Assembly: GCA_050955045.1 (NCBI GenBank)
Contig: JBPBQV010000011.1
Span: 1 to 64,000, forward strand
DNA length: 64,000 nt
Source: Mucilaginibacter_A sp050955045
Lineage (GTDB): Bacteria; Bacteroidota; Bacteroidia; Sphingobacteriales; Sphingobacteriaceae
Reading direction: 5' to 3'
Part shown: positions 8,183 to 16,660 of the stretch, in pieces
Layout: every line of letters begins with the position of its first letter
Numbering within the stretch: position 1 is the stretch's first letter
Made by a program: the position numbers and the translations under genes
Notes under the pieces: model-generated
Seen by the model: the letters and a program-made list of their open reading frames with translations, nothing else
The model's database searches: none
What the model was told of the DNA's origin: nothing

Positions 8183-8833
8183 GTGGGAAAAGATAAATTA
8201 AGACGTTTTACAGAGATTACAGCTTTTGAAAACGTTTTACAGTTAACAGAAGGCCATACTTTAAAAGGCAATTGGCTTACAGATCATTTTAAAAACCAGC
8301 ACCCAATTGTGTTGGAACTGGCTTGTGGAAAAGGAGAATATGCCGTAGAAATGGCACGTAAATTTCCCGAGAAAAATTTTATCGGTGTAGATTATAAAGG
8401 CAATCGCATTTGGCGCGGTGCAAAAACGGCGTTAGAAGAAGAAATTAACAATGTTGCTTTTTTAAGGATTCAGATTGAAGATATAACCGAATTTTTTGAG
8501 CCAAACGAAGTATTCGAAATCTGGATCACTTTTCCGGATCCGCAGCCGCAGGTTGGGCGCGAAAAAAAACGCTTAACCTCTCCGCGTTTCCTCCAAAATT
8601 ACCAACAGATTTTGCAGCCTGGCGGTTTTATTCATCTCAAAACAGATAACGATAATTTGTACGCTTATACGCTGGAAAAAATTGCAGAACAAAATTTAAA
8701 ACTGCATATCAGCACGAATAATTTATATCATTCTGAATACGCTGATGATGTTTTATCCATTAAAACTTATTACGAAAAAAAGTATCTGCAAACCAATAAA
8801 AACATCAATTACATCAAGTTTTCTTTTGATTAG
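8183..8833 (+). CDS. trmB: tRNA (guanine-N7-)-methyltransferase
   Basis: It methylates G46 in the tRNA variable loop using S-adenosylmethionine. The SAM-binding block is VLELACGKGEYAVEMA, and FPDPQPQVGREKKRL is the family's FPDPWPK-type motif with a somewhat diverged middle. At about 216 residues it has family length. There is no ATG; GTG at 8183 gives the conserved GKDKLRRF start, while GTG at 8177 is two codons longer. It is first in a run of four genes (trmB, alkyltransferase-like, tag, polA) with short gaps. Confidence 0.9.
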   Translation: MGKDKLRRFTEITAFENVLQLTEGHTLKGNWLTDHFKNQHPIVLELACGKGEYAVEMARKFPEKNFIGVDYKGNRIWRGAKTALEEEINNVAFLRIQIEDITEFFEPNEVFEIWITFPDPQPQVGREKKRLTSPRFLQNYQQILQPGGFIHLKTDNDNLYAYTLEKIAEQNLKLHISTNNLYHSEYADDVLSIKTYYEKKYLQTNKNINYIKFSFD

Positions 8834-8841
8834 CTTTAAAC

Positions 8842-9177
8842 ATGGAAAGCGATAGTTTTTACGAAAAAGTTTATTGGGTTGTGCGGCAAATTCCTACCGG
8901 AAGAGTAACATCATACGGTGCGATTGCCGAATTTTTAGGAACAAAAGGTTCATCCAGAATGGTTGGTTATGCAATGGGCAATTCAATCAAAATATTTCCT
9001 CCAGTTCCAGCACACCGTGTGGTAAACCGGATTGGCTTATTAACCGGGAAACAACGTTTTGGTAGTCCGGATTTAATGCAGCAAATGCTCGAAAGCGAAG
9101 GGATTGTAGTAGAAGATGATCAGATTAAAAATTTTAAAAAGCTGTTTTGGGATCCCGCTCAGGAACTGGATTTATAG
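8842..9177 (+). CDS. alkyltransferase-like protein (ATL), catalytic Cys replaced by Ala
   Basis: This 111-residue protein has the DNA-binding domain of O6-alkylguanine-DNA alkyltransferases: helix-turn-helix with TGRVTSYGAIAEFLG, the Arg finger in SSRMVGYAM (R39), and VPAHRVVNRIGLLTG. The usual PCHRV active-site motif reads P56-A57-H58-R59-V60, so the alkyl-accepting cysteine is absent. Proteins of this type bind O6-alkylguanine without repairing it and hand the lesion to nucleotide excision repair. It sits nine bases after trmB and before tag, in keeping with a DNA-alkylation theme. The substitution is seen directly; the role is family knowledge. Confidence 0.88.
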   Translation: MESDSFYEKVYWVVRQIPTGRVTSYGAIAEFLGTKGSSRMVGYAMGNSIKIFPPVPAHRVVNRIGLLTGKQRFGSPDLMQQMLESEGIVVEDDQIKNFKKLFWDPAQELDL

Positions 9178-9179
9178 AT

Positions 9180-9208
9180 GATAAAAGAAGCATTTTCTTT
9201 TATCACTT
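9180..9208. repeat. dispersed motif as a compact hairpin after the ATL gene
   Basis: GATAAAAGAA (9180-9189) and TTCTTTTATC (9195-9204) form a ten-base stem around five bases, starting three bases after the ATL stop codon. It could fold in the transcript and act as a weak terminator or mRNA-end structure. There is no clean U-run. Confidence 0.65.
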
Positions 9209-9249
9209 GAAAAGATTTATAAAAACCGAGTTAAATTCCCAGGATTTTA

Positions 9250-9822
9250 ATGGCAATGGCAAAAAGCAAAATAACACGCTGTTCTTGGTGCGGAACCGAC
9301 GAATTATACACCAAATATCACGATGAAGAATGGGGAAAGCCAACAACCAATGAGCAGGTTTTATTTGAGTTTCTGATTTTGGAATCTGCACAAGCAGGTT
9401 TAAGTTGGATCACCATTTTGCGTCGGCGCGAAAATTATCGCAAGGCTTTTGCTGATTTTAATCCGGGAAATGTAGCACAGTTTACAGCAGAAGATGTAGA
9501 AAGATTGATGCAGGATGAAGGTATCATCCGCAACAGGTTAAAAATAAATGCTGCCGTTACCAACACCATACTGTTTTTACAGGTGCAAAAACAGTATGGC
9601 AGTTTTTACAATTATTTGTACAGCTTTATGCCAGATAGAATACCAAGCATCAATCCAAAACGCTTGGAAAGCGGTCCGATAATCACAAACGAAATCTCCG
9701 ATGCTATCAGCAAAGACTTAAAAAAACGTGGTTTTAAGTTTTTTGGTTCCATCATTTGTTACGCATATATGCAAGCCGTTGGCATGGTGAATGATCATAT
9801 CGAAAACTGTGCATTCCGCTGA
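9250..9822 (+). CDS. tag: DNA-3-methyladenine glycosylase I
   Basis: It removes 3-methyladenine from alkylated DNA. The zinc ligands known for E. coli Tag (Cys4, His17, His175, Cys179) have counterparts at C11, H24, H183 and C187 with identical spacing. RCSWCGTDELYTKYHDEEWG and GLSWITILRRRENYRKAF are signature blocks. It has 190 residues. ATGs at 9250 and 9256 are both usable. It follows the ATL gene by 72 bp, with a repeat hairpin between, and precedes polA. Confidence 0.93.
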   Translation: MAMAKSKITRCSWCGTDELYTKYHDEEWGKPTTNEQVLFEFLILESAQAGLSWITILRRRENYRKAFADFNPGNVAQFTAEDVERLMQDEGIIRNRLKINAAVTNTILFLQVQKQYGSFYNYLYSFMPDRIPSINPKRLESGPIITNEISDAISKDLKKRGFKFFGSIICYAYMQAVGMVNDHIENCAFR

Positions 9823-9830
9823 TTTTTTTG

Positions 9831-9867
9831 CTTTTGGGTGATTTAGAACTTGGAGTTCTTAAATTTG
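9831..9867 (+). promoter_or_regulatory. polA promoter: TTTTG (-33) and TAAATTTG (-7)
   Basis: TAAATTTG at 9860-9867 matches the Bacteroidota -7 box, and a TTTTGG at 9831-9836 lies about 23 bases upstream. The palindrome at 9845-9859 fills the spacer. The polA ATG is 45 bases downstream. Confidence 0.45.
9845..9859 (+). promoter_or_regulatory. perfect inverted repeat in the polA promoter (candidate operator)
   Basis: AGAACT-TGG-AGTTCT lies directly upstream of the TAAATTTG box. The inner GAAC/GTTC halves resemble the style of SOS-type operators, but the spacing does not match a known LexA box exactly. Confidence 0.35.
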
Positions 9868-9912
9868 AATTTTCCGGCAACAACCGGGAAATATTCAACC
9901 TGGTTTGTCCTC

Positions 9913-12717
9913 ATGAAAAAACTGTTTTTATTAGATGGCATGGCGCTCATCTACCGTGCCCATTTCGCTTTAAGCAAGAATCCGCGTTTCACTTCCGGCG
10001 GCATCAACACCTCGGCCGTAATGGGCTTTGCCAATACGCTGATGGAAATCCTTAAAAAAGAAGCACCAACACATTTAGCCGTTGTTTTTGATACCAGTGC
10101 GCCAACCGAACGCCATACCGATTTTGTAGCTTACAAAGCGCATCGCCAGGCCATGCCCGAGGATTTAGCGCTGGCTTTGCCTTATGTAGTCCGTTTGGTA
10201 GAAGGTTTTAACATTCCCGTGATTACTTCTGATGGTTTTGAAGCGGATGACATCATCGGCACTTTAGCCAAAAAAGCAGAAAAAGTGGGTTATACCGTTT
10301 TTTGCATGACGCCGGATAAAGATTTTTGTCAGCTGGTTTCCGAAAACATTTTTGTGTACAAACCCGCACGAATGGGTAACGATATGGAAATTTTAGGCGT
10401 AAAAGAAGTATTGGAAAAATGGCAAGTAGAGCGTGCCGAACAGGTGATCGATATTTTGGGTTTGTGGGGAGATGCGGTAGATAACATTCCGGGAATTCCG
10501 GGAATTGGAGAAAAAACAGCAAAACTGCTGATCAAACAATTTGGTTCTGTAGAAGAAGTGATTGCCAATGCGCATCAGCTAAAAGGTAAGATGCGCGAAA
10601 ACGTAGAGAACTTTGCCGAGCAAGGCATGATTTCTAAAAAGCTAGCCACCATTATTTTGAACGCGCCAGTAGAACTGGACGAGGAAGCCTTACTGGTTGG
10701 CAAACCAAGTCGTGAATTGCTGGAACCTTTGTTTGTAGAGTTGGAATTCCGCACCATTGGTCGCCGTGTTTTTGGTGAAGATTTCTCGGTAAATGAAGTG
10801 CGCTCTCCTGGCGTGCAGGCAGATTTATTCAGTTCTCCTGCTACTGGTGATGCTTCTTTTAGCACACAAAAATCAGCAGAAGTACCGGAACCTGTTATCG
10901 CTAATAAAAATATCAATAATACAGAACATAGTTATTTTCTGATAGATACAGCAGAAAAACGAAGCAAACTAATTGATCTGTTAAATCAACAAACTTCTTT
11001 TTGCTTCGATACAGAAACCACTGGAACAGATGCCAATTTATGCGAACTGGTTGGTTTATCGTTCTCCATAAAAATTGGCGAAGGTTATTACATTCCGGTT
11101 CCTGCGGATCAGATCGAAACACAAAACATCGTAAACGAATTTAAAGCGGTTTTGGAAAACAAGCAGATCATGAAGATCGGCCAGAATCTGAAATATGATA
11201 TTCTGGTACTGAAATGGTACGGCATCAACCTGCAAGGTGCGCTGTTTGATACGATGATGGCGCATTATCTGATCGATCCGGATACGCGCCACAATATGGA
11301 TTTATTATCTGAAAATTACTTGGGTTATACGCCGGTTTCCATCACAGAACTTATTGGTGCCAAAGGCAAAAACCAGGGCACGATGCGCGACGTTGAAATT
11401 GAAAAAGTGAAAGAATATGCCGCCGAAGATGCCGACATAACTTTGCAGCTAAAAGAAGCATTTGAGCCGATTTTGAAGGAAGTAAAAGCTGAAAAACTGG
11501 CGCACGATCTGGAGTATCCGCTGATTTATGTGCTTGCCGGAATGGAGTTTGAAGGTGTCAAGATCAACCAGGAAACGCTGAAAGAATCTTCTTTGCACCT
11601 GGAAAGTGATTTAATTCAGCTTGAAAAAACGGTACACGAAAAAGCCGGATTAACATTCAATATTGCTTCGCCCAAACAGCTTGGAGAAGTTCTATTTGAG
11701 AAACTGATGCTCGACCCGAAAGCCAAAAAAACCAAAACCGGGCAATATCAAACCGGCGAAGACGTACTGCTTGCACTGGCCCATAAAAGTGATATTGTAC
11801 GCGATATTTTAGATTTCCGTCAGCTGCAAAAATTAAAATCTACTTATGTAGATGCGTTGCCGCTGATGATCAATCCAAAAACTGGTAGAGTTCATACTTC
11901 TTATAATCAAGCAGTTGCAGCAACTGGAAGATTGAGTTCTAATAATCCAAACCTGCAAAATATTCCGATTCGCACAGAACGCGGCCGTGAAGTGCGTAAA
12001 GCTTTTATCCCGCGGGATGAAAACCATATTTTGCTTTCTGCGGATTATTCGCAGATTGAATTACGTTTGATTGCCGAAATCAGCAAAGATGAAAACATGA
12101 CGGATGCGTTTTCTAAAGGCATTGATATTCATACGGCAACGGCTGCAAAAGTTTACGGCCGCACGATTGAAGAAGTAACTTCCACCGAACGCCGGAATGC
12201 CAAAGCGGTTAATTTTGGAATTATTTACGGGCAATCTGCTTTTGGATTATCGCAGGGTTTGGGTATTTCCCGAAAAGAAGCATCAGATATTATCGAACAA
12301 TACTTCAATCAGTATTCCGGAATTAAAAGTTACATGAGCGATACACTGGATTTTGCCCGCCAGAATGGTTATGTAGAAACACTTTTAGGGCGCAGAAGAT
12401 ATCTGCGTGATATTAACTCGGCCAATCCAACGGTTCGTGGTTATGCAGAGCGAAATGCAATTAATGCACCGATACAAGGTTCTGCGGCGGATATGATTAA
12501 AATTGCGATGATTAATATTCATAATGAAATAATCAACCAAAAACTAAATGCCAAAATGACGATGCAGGTTCATGATGAATTAGTATTTGACGTGCCCAAA
12601 AACGAAATAGAAATTATGCAGCCTTTGGTAAAAGAACTGATGCAAAATGCGTTAAAAACCAACATTCCGATTGTGGTAGAAACCGGAACCGGAAGCAATT
12701 GGCTGGAAGCGCATTAA
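9913..12717 (+). CDS. polA: DNA polymerase I
   Basis: Three-domain Pol I of 934 residues from the ATG at 9913. The N-terminal 5'-3' flap nuclease spans about 1-290 (FLLDGMALIYRAHF; VVFDTSAPTERH; FEADDIIGTLA). The 3'-5' proofreading domain keeps its DEDDy residues (FDTETTG near 365, NLKYDILVL, AAEDAD). The polymerase has motif A DYSQIELRLIAE (about 710), motif B region RRNAKAVNFGIIYGQS and motif C HDELVFD (about 885). It fills gaps after excision repair, in line with the neighbouring tag and ATL genes. The frame extends to 9850 (TTG), but that part overlaps the promoter and operator. Confidence 0.95.
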   Translation: MKKLFLLDGMALIYRAHFALSKNPRFTSGGINTSAVMGFANTLMEILKKEAPTHLAVVFDTSAPTERHTDFVAYKAHRQAMPEDLALALPYVVRLVEGFNIPVITSDGFEADDIIGTLAKKAEKVGYTVFCMTPDKDFCQLVSENIFVYKPARMGNDMEILGVKEVLEKWQVERAEQVIDILGLWGDAVDNIPGIPGIGEKTAKLLIKQFGSVEEVIANAHQLKGKMRENVENFAEQGMISKKLATIILNAPVELDEEALLVGKPSRELLEPLFVELEFRTIGRRVFGEDFSVNEVRSPGVQADLFSSPATGDASFSTQKSAEVPEPVIANKNINNTEHSYFLIDTAEKRSKLIDLLNQQTSFCFDTETTGTDANLCELVGLSFSIKIGEGYYIPVPADQIETQNIVNEFKAVLENKQIMKIGQNLKYDILVLKWYGINLQGALFDTMMAHYLIDPDTRHNMDLLSENYLGYTPVSITELIGAKGKNQGTMRDVEIEKVKEYAAEDADITLQLKEAFEPILKEVKAEKLAHDLEYPLIYVLAGMEFEGVKINQETLKESSLHLESDLIQLEKTVHEKAGLTFNIASPKQLGEVLFEKLMLDPKAKKTKTGQYQTGEDVLLALAHKSDIVRDILDFRQLQKLKSTYVDALPLMINPKTGRVHTSYNQAVAATGRLSSNNPNLQNIPIRTERGREVRKAFIPRDENHILLSADYSQIELRLIAEISKDENMTDAFSKGIDIHTATAAKVYGRTIEEVTSTERRNAKAVNFGIIYGQSAFGLSQGLGISRKEASDIIEQYFNQYSGIKSYMSDTLDFARQNGYVETLLGRRRYLRDINSANPTVRGYAERNAINAPIQGSAADMIKIAMINIHNEIINQKLNAKMTMQVHDELVFDVPKNEIEIMQPLVKELMQNALKTNIPIVVETGTGSNWLEAH

Positions 12718-12729
12718 ACAAAACAATAT

Positions 12730-12763
12730 TGAACAAATTATTTTTTGATGTATAATTTGTTCA
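12730..12763. promoter_or_regulatory. 12-bp perfect inverted repeat between polA and glgA
   Basis: TGAACAAATTAT (12730-12741) and its exact complement ATAATTTGTTCA (12752-12763) flank ten bases. It has no T-run, so it is either a factor-binding site before glgA or a structural mRNA end of polA. Confidence 0.45.
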
Positions 12764-12808
12764 TATATACTTCCTATCTTGAGCTACCCATTATAACTAT
12801 TACAGAAC

Positions 12809-14233
12809 ATGAAAGTAATTCATTTAAGCGCAGAATGTTATCCTGTTGCTAAGATTGGTGGTTTGGGCGATGTTGCAGGTGCGCTGCCAAAATACCTGAA
12901 CCAGCTGGGCGTTGAAGCTGTTGTAGTGATGCCGTTTTATGAACGGAAGTTTGTGCAGGAAAACGATTTTGATACTGTTTTTCGGGCTAATACTTTTTTA
13001 GGTGATCGCCCGATTTATTTTGAAGTATTAAAAGAATGGACTGGAAAATTAGGATTCGATCTTTACATTATTAAAATTCCGGGCCTGCTGGATCGGACAG
13101 ACGTTTATGGTTATGAGGATGACATAGAACGCTTTGTGGCTTTCCAACTGGCTTTTCTGGATTGGATGCTTTGGTCGGGAGAACACGCTGATGTAATTCA
13201 TTGCCACGATCATCAAACCGGTTTGGTGCCTTTTTTACTGTATTATTCTTCGCGTTACACTTCCTTGTCTTATATAAGAAGTGTATTTACGATACATAAC
13301 GGCCAGTATCATGGCGCTTTTAACTGGCAGCGCTCTAATTATCTGCCAGATATTGATCTCTGGAAAACCGGTTTGCTGGATTGGAAAAACGGTATCAATC
13401 CGTTGGCTTCCGCGGTTCGTTGTGCCGACGCTTTTACTACGGTTTCTCCAAGTTATTTAAAAGAGCTGTCCATCAGTTCCAATGGTTTGGAGTTTTTATT
13501 TGAGTTGGAAAAGGCTCATGGAATTGGTATTATCAACGGAATTGATACCGATGTTTGGGATCCGAAAACTGATCCGATGATCACCCAAAAATATACGGTA
13601 AAAACAGTATCCACCAAAAAAGCAAAAAACAAAGAGTTGCTGTGCAAGCAGTTTGGTTTCTCACCAGAAAAACCCTTATTCACTTTCATTGGACGACTGG
13701 TCGTAGAGAAAGGTGCAGATTTATTACCGGAAATTTTCAGACTGATGCTTGCTGATCCCGAAAATCCGGTTAGCATTTTGGTCTTAGGTTCTGGAGATGA
13801 AGAAACCGAACTGGAATTAAGTGCCTTAAAAGAAGCATTTCCTGGACAATACAACGCTTACATTGGTTATAATGAAGAGCTGGCGCATCGCATTTATGCC
13901 GGCGCAGATTTTATTTTGATGCCTTCGCGCGTAGAACCTTGTGGTTTGAACCAGCTTTATGCGTTGCGTTACGGCACCATCCCAATTGTAAACAGTGTGG
14001 GCGGTTTGAAAGACACCGTGATTGACATCAGCGAACCCAACGGTTATGGCATATGCTGCGAAGATGCTACCGTTGATGCTGTTTTTACCGGCATAAAAAG
14101 AGCAATCGAACTTTTTAAGAACACAGCCCAATTACGATTGTTATACCCAAAAGCAATGACTCTGGATTTCTCCTGGAGCCGATCTGCAAAAGAATACATT
14201 CACCTTTACCAAAGTTTAAAACCTAAATTATGA
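12809..14233 (+). CDS. glgA: glycogen synthase (ADP-glucose dependent, GT5)
   Basis: It elongates alpha-1,4-glucan from ADP-glucose. The N-terminal AECYPVAKIGGLGDVAG carries the KXGGL motif (K15), and the C-terminal GT-B half has VEPCGLNQLYALRYGT with the nucleotide-sugar-binding Glu, then SVGGLKDTV. It has 474 residues, family-typical. Four bases overlap with glgC (ATGA), so ADP-glucose synthesis and use are co-translated. A 12-bp inverted repeat lies 46 bases upstream. Core residues 1020-1024 of some relatives are not needed here; no defect was noticed. Confidence 0.94.
   Translation: MKVIHLSAECYPVAKIGGLGDVAGALPKYLNQLGVEAVVVMPFYERKFVQENDFDTVFRANTFLGDRPIYFEVLKEWTGKLGFDLYIIKIPGLLDRTDVYGYEDDIERFVAFQLAFLDWMLWSGEHADVIHCHDHQTGLVPFLLYYSSRYTSLSYIRSVFTIHNGQYHGAFNWQRSNYLPDIDLWKTGLLDWKNGINPLASAVRCADAFTTVSPSYLKELSISSNGLEFLFELEKAHGIGIINGIDTDVWDPKTDPMITQKYTVKTVSTKKAKNKELLCKQFGFSPEKPLFTFIGRLVVEKGADLLPEIFRLMLADPENPVSILVLGSGDEETELELSALKEAFPGQYNAYIGYNEELAHRIYAGADFILMPSRVEPCGLNQLYALRYGTIPIVNSVGGLKDTVIDISEPNGYGICCEDATVDAVFTGIKRAIELFKNTAQLRLLYPKAMTLDFSWSRSAKEYIHLYQSLKPKL
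13827..13838. repeat. dispersed-motif core inside glgA
   Basis: TAAAAGAAGCAT encodes part of LKEAF. It lacks a clear T-tract, so it may be chance codon choice rather than a functional copy. Confidence 0.3.
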
Positions 14234-15495
14234 GTTCCAATGTAATTTGTATCGTATTGGGTGGCGGCCAGGGTTCCCGGCTGTTTCCACTCACTGCTAC
14301 GCGCTCTAAGCCAGCCGTACCTATTGCCGGTAAATACCGTTTGGTTGATATTCCGATCTCCAATTGTATCAACTCCGGCATTGAACGAATCTATGTATTA
14401 ACACAATTCAATTCGGCTTCCCTCAACAAACACATTAAAAATACGTACCATTTTAGTGTATTTAGTAATTCTTTTGTTGATATTCTGGCTGCAGAACAAA
14501 CGCCGCATAACACTACCTGGTTTCAGGGAACGGCAGATGCAGTGCGTCAATCACTGCATCACTTAACACCGCATGAGTTTGAATATGTGCTAATTTTATC
14601 TGGCGATCAACTGTATCAGATGGATTTTGAACATATGATTGCAGATCACGAAGCCAAGAATGCAGAAATTTCTATCGCTACCATTCCGGTAGATGAAGCA
14701 GATTCTGAAGGTTTTGGTATCCTGAAAACTGATGACGACCAGATGATTACTTCTTTCATCGAGAAACCGAAAAAAGACATGTTGCCGGGATGGGACTCCG
14801 AAGTTAGTTCGGAAATGCAGAAAGACGGCCGCATTTATTTGGCTTCGATGGGTATTTATTTATTCAACCGGAAAACCTTGTACGAGTTACTGGAAGGAAA
14901 TACGCGCACGGATTTTGGGAAAGAGATTATTCCGCAATCTATCGGCACACATAAAATTTCCAGTTATCAATACGAAGGCTACTGGACAGATATTGGTAGC
15001 ATTCCATCTTTCTTTGATGCCAATTTGGGTTTAACGGATGAAATTCCGCAGTTTAATTTGTTCGATAAAAGAAGCATTTTCTCACGTGCGCGAATGCTGC
15101 CGCCTTCAAAATTATCAGGAACATCGTTGCACAACGCCATGATTTCTGATGGTTGTATCATTCATGCCGCACATATTTCCCGTGCTGTAATTGGTATCCG
15201 TACCCGTATCGGTGTAGGTACAACAATTTTGAACACGTATGTAATGGGAAATGATTATTACCAAACTCTGGAACAGATTGCCGCTTATAAATTGGAAAAT
15301 AAACCAATTATGGGTATTGGCGAACGTTGCTACATCAATAACGCGATCTTGGATAAAAATTGTTACATCGGCAATGATGTCAAAATTAATGGCGGAACGC
15401 ACTTGGAAGACGGAGATTTTGGAACTTATACCGTTACTGAAGGAATTATCGTGGTGAAAAAGAATGCGGTTATCCCGAGCGGAACGATTATATAA
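14230..15495 (+). CDS. glgC: glucose-1-phosphate adenylyltransferase
   Basis: It makes ADP-glucose from glucose-1-phosphate and ATP, the committed step of glycogen synthesis. The nucleotide-binding start reads LGGGQGSRLFPLTATRSKPAVP, followed by RLVDIPISNCINSGI and the sugar-phosphate region with FIEKPK. The C-terminal part is a left-handed beta-helix with hexapeptide-like repeats, the allosteric and oligomerisation domain. It has 421 residues. It overlaps glgA by four bases and ends at a strong terminator. Bases 15062-15077 hold an exact core copy of the dispersed motif in the DKRSIF codons. Confidence 0.95.
   Translation: MSSNVICIVLGGGQGSRLFPLTATRSKPAVPIAGKYRLVDIPISNCINSGIERIYVLTQFNSASLNKHIKNTYHFSVFSNSFVDILAAEQTPHNTTWFQGTADAVRQSLHHLTPHEFEYVLILSGDQLYQMDFEHMIADHEAKNAEISIATIPVDEADSEGFGILKTDDDQMITSFIEKPKKDMLPGWDSEVSSEMQKDGRIYLASMGIYLFNRKTLYELLEGNTRTDFGKEIIPQSIGTHKISSYQYEGYWTDIGSIPSFFDANLGLTDEIPQFNLFDKRSIFSRARMLPPSKLSGTSLHNAMISDGCIIHAAHISRAVIGIRTRIGVGTTILNTYVMGNDYYQTLEQIAAYKLENKPIMGIGERCYINNAILDKNCYIGNDVKINGGTHLEDGDFGTYTVTEGIIVVKKNAVIPSGTII
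15055..15078. repeat. dispersed motif inside glgC
   Basis: TCGATAAAAGAAGCATT follows a short T-rich stretch. It encodes FDKRSIF in a conserved part of GlgC, so it cannot be a recent insertion. Confidence 0.5.
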
Positions 15496-15498
15496 AAA

Positions 15499-15521
15499 AT
15501 GCTGTTTTTATAAGCTAAAAA
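15499..15521. repeat. dispersed bipartite motif, CTG variant, at the glgC/UPF0173 convergent junction
   Basis: ATGCTGTTTTTATAAGC is followed by TAAAAA, the full bipartite layout, four bases after the glgC stop. Its A-tract forms the start of the following terminator. Confidence 0.8.
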
Positions 15522-15547
15522 TCCCGGAAGCTGTTTCCGGGATTTTT
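15518..15547 (+). terminator. glgAC rho-independent terminator
   Basis: AATCCCGGAA and TTCCGGGATT form a ten-base stem, followed by TTTT. Confidence 0.85.
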
Positions 15548-15591
15548 TGTTTTTAAGGATAGCCTCAACTAAACCTTCTCCAAAACAGCGG

Positions 15592-15617
15592 AATTTAAAA
15601 AAGCGGTTTTTTAAATT
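15592..15617 (-). terminator. AT-rich hairpin at the end of the UPF0173 gene
   Basis: AATTTAAAAAA and TTTTTTAAATT pair perfectly around GCGG, abutting the stop codon of the minus-strand gene. It probably terminates that operon. Confidence 0.55.
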
Positions 15618-16294
15618 TATAATTGAATGGTTTGCTCGATTTCCGGCAAAGTAAAATTTAAACCAGCAGCTGCAAATTTGGCTTTTGTTGCTTCATGATC
15701 TAATTTGATCGGCGGAAAAGTATCAAAATGAACGCCAATAATATTTTTACAGTTGATAAAACCTGCTGCTTTTACGGCATCTTCCGGTCCCATGGTGTAG
15801 TTATCACCAATTGGAAGAAATGCCCAATCCAGTTTTTCATCTTCCAGCAATTTCATATCATAAGTTAAAGCCGTATCACCAGCGATATAAATCGTTTTGC
15901 CATCTGCATAAATTACATAACCAGCCGGATTTCCGCCATAAGTACCATCAGGCATAGAGCTGGAATGAATGGCATTAACCATTTTTACACGGCCAAAATC
16001 AAAATCGTGGCCTCCGCCAATGTTCATGCCATGCGTTTTATCCACATCATTATTGCCTAGCCAGCCTTGAATTTCTGCAATACAAATTACGGTAGCATCG
16101 CTGTTGGTTTGGATAGTGAATAAATCTGCTACGTGGTCAACATGCCCGTGCGTAAGTAAAATATAATCTGGTTTGATGGAATCAATATCAATACCATTTG
16201 CCAATTCGTTTGGCGTAATAAAAGGGTCGAACAACAATTTTGCTTTCTCGGTTTCCAGCAAAATAGTTGCGTGACCGTAATAAGTAACTTTCAT
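15617..16294 (-). CDS. UPF0173 metal-dependent hydrolase (metallo-beta-lactamase fold)
   Basis: The 225-residue metallo-beta-lactamase-fold protein carries the metal motif THGHVDH (H49, H51, D53, H54), plus later His and Asp ligands (AIHSS; YIAGDTALTYD; GVHFDTFPPI). It belongs to the UlaG-like UPF0173 group, whose physiological substrate is generally unknown. It is last in a minus-strand operon after the serine hydrolase and YbaB genes, 25 bases from YbaB. Confidence 0.88.
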   Translation of the reverse strand: MKVTYYGHATILLETEKAKLLFDPFITPNELANGIDIDSIKPDYILLTHGHVDHVADLFTIQTNSDATVICIAEIQGWLGNNDVDKTHGMNIGGGHDFDFGRVKMVNAIHSSSMPDGTYGGNPAGYVIYADGKTIYIAGDTALTYDMKLLEDEKLDWAFLPIGDNYTMGPEDAVKAAGFINCKNIIGVHFDTFPPIKLDHEATKAKFAAAGLNFTLPEIEQTIQL

Positions 16295-16319
16295 ATCAAT
16301 TTAATTTTAACCGGAATAA

Positions 16320-16634
16320 TTATTGTCCGAAAAGTTTGCCCAAATCACCTAAACCGCCAAGCATACTTTGTGATAAAGCAGCCATTTCTGTTTGATTCAG
16401 GTTTTCAGCTTGTTCAACCGCTTTGTTTACAGCAACTGCTAAAAGCTCTTCCAGTTCTTCACGGTCGGCATTTTTAAAAAATTCTTCATCAATACTAATC
16501 GACTGAATAATCCGGTTTCCATTTGCAGTAACTGTAATTTTTCCGTTTTCTGCATTGCCGGAAACCATAATTCCATCTAAACGTTTTTTAACTTCTTCAG
16601 CTTTTTGCTGTGCTTCAAATATTTTATCAAACAT
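16320..16634 (-). CDS. YbaB/EbfC family nucleoid-associated protein
   Basis: This 104-residue dimeric DNA-binding protein has an N-terminal helix (MFDKIFEAQQKAEEVKKRL), a beta sheet (ENGKITVTANGNRIIQSISI), a long acidic helix, and a Met/Gly-rich tail (MLGGLGDLGKLFG). The family coats DNA without strong sequence preference. It is often next to recR/dnaX, but not here. Its start codon is preceded directly by a CTG-variant copy of the dispersed motif (16635-16660), which fills the whole gap to the upstream gene. Confidence 0.9.
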   Translation of the reverse strand: MFDKIFEAQQKAEEVKKRLDGIMVSGNAENGKITVTANGNRIIQSISIDEEFFKNADREELEELLAVAVNKAVEQAENLNQTEMAALSQSMLGGLGDLGKLFGQ

Positions 16635-16660
16635 GATACTGTTTTTATAGGTGTTTTTTA
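16635..16660. repeat. dispersed bipartite motif, CTG variant, filling an intra-operon gap
   Basis: GATACTGTTTTTATAGG is followed by a T6 tract. It spans exactly the gap between two minus-strand genes and touches the YbaB start codon. Confidence 0.75.

Noticed and set aside
9845..9859. Confident LexA box at polA
   Set aside because: Half-sites GAAC/GTTC are five bases apart, not matching the known Gram-positive or proteobacterial spacing, and no LexA gene is in the window.
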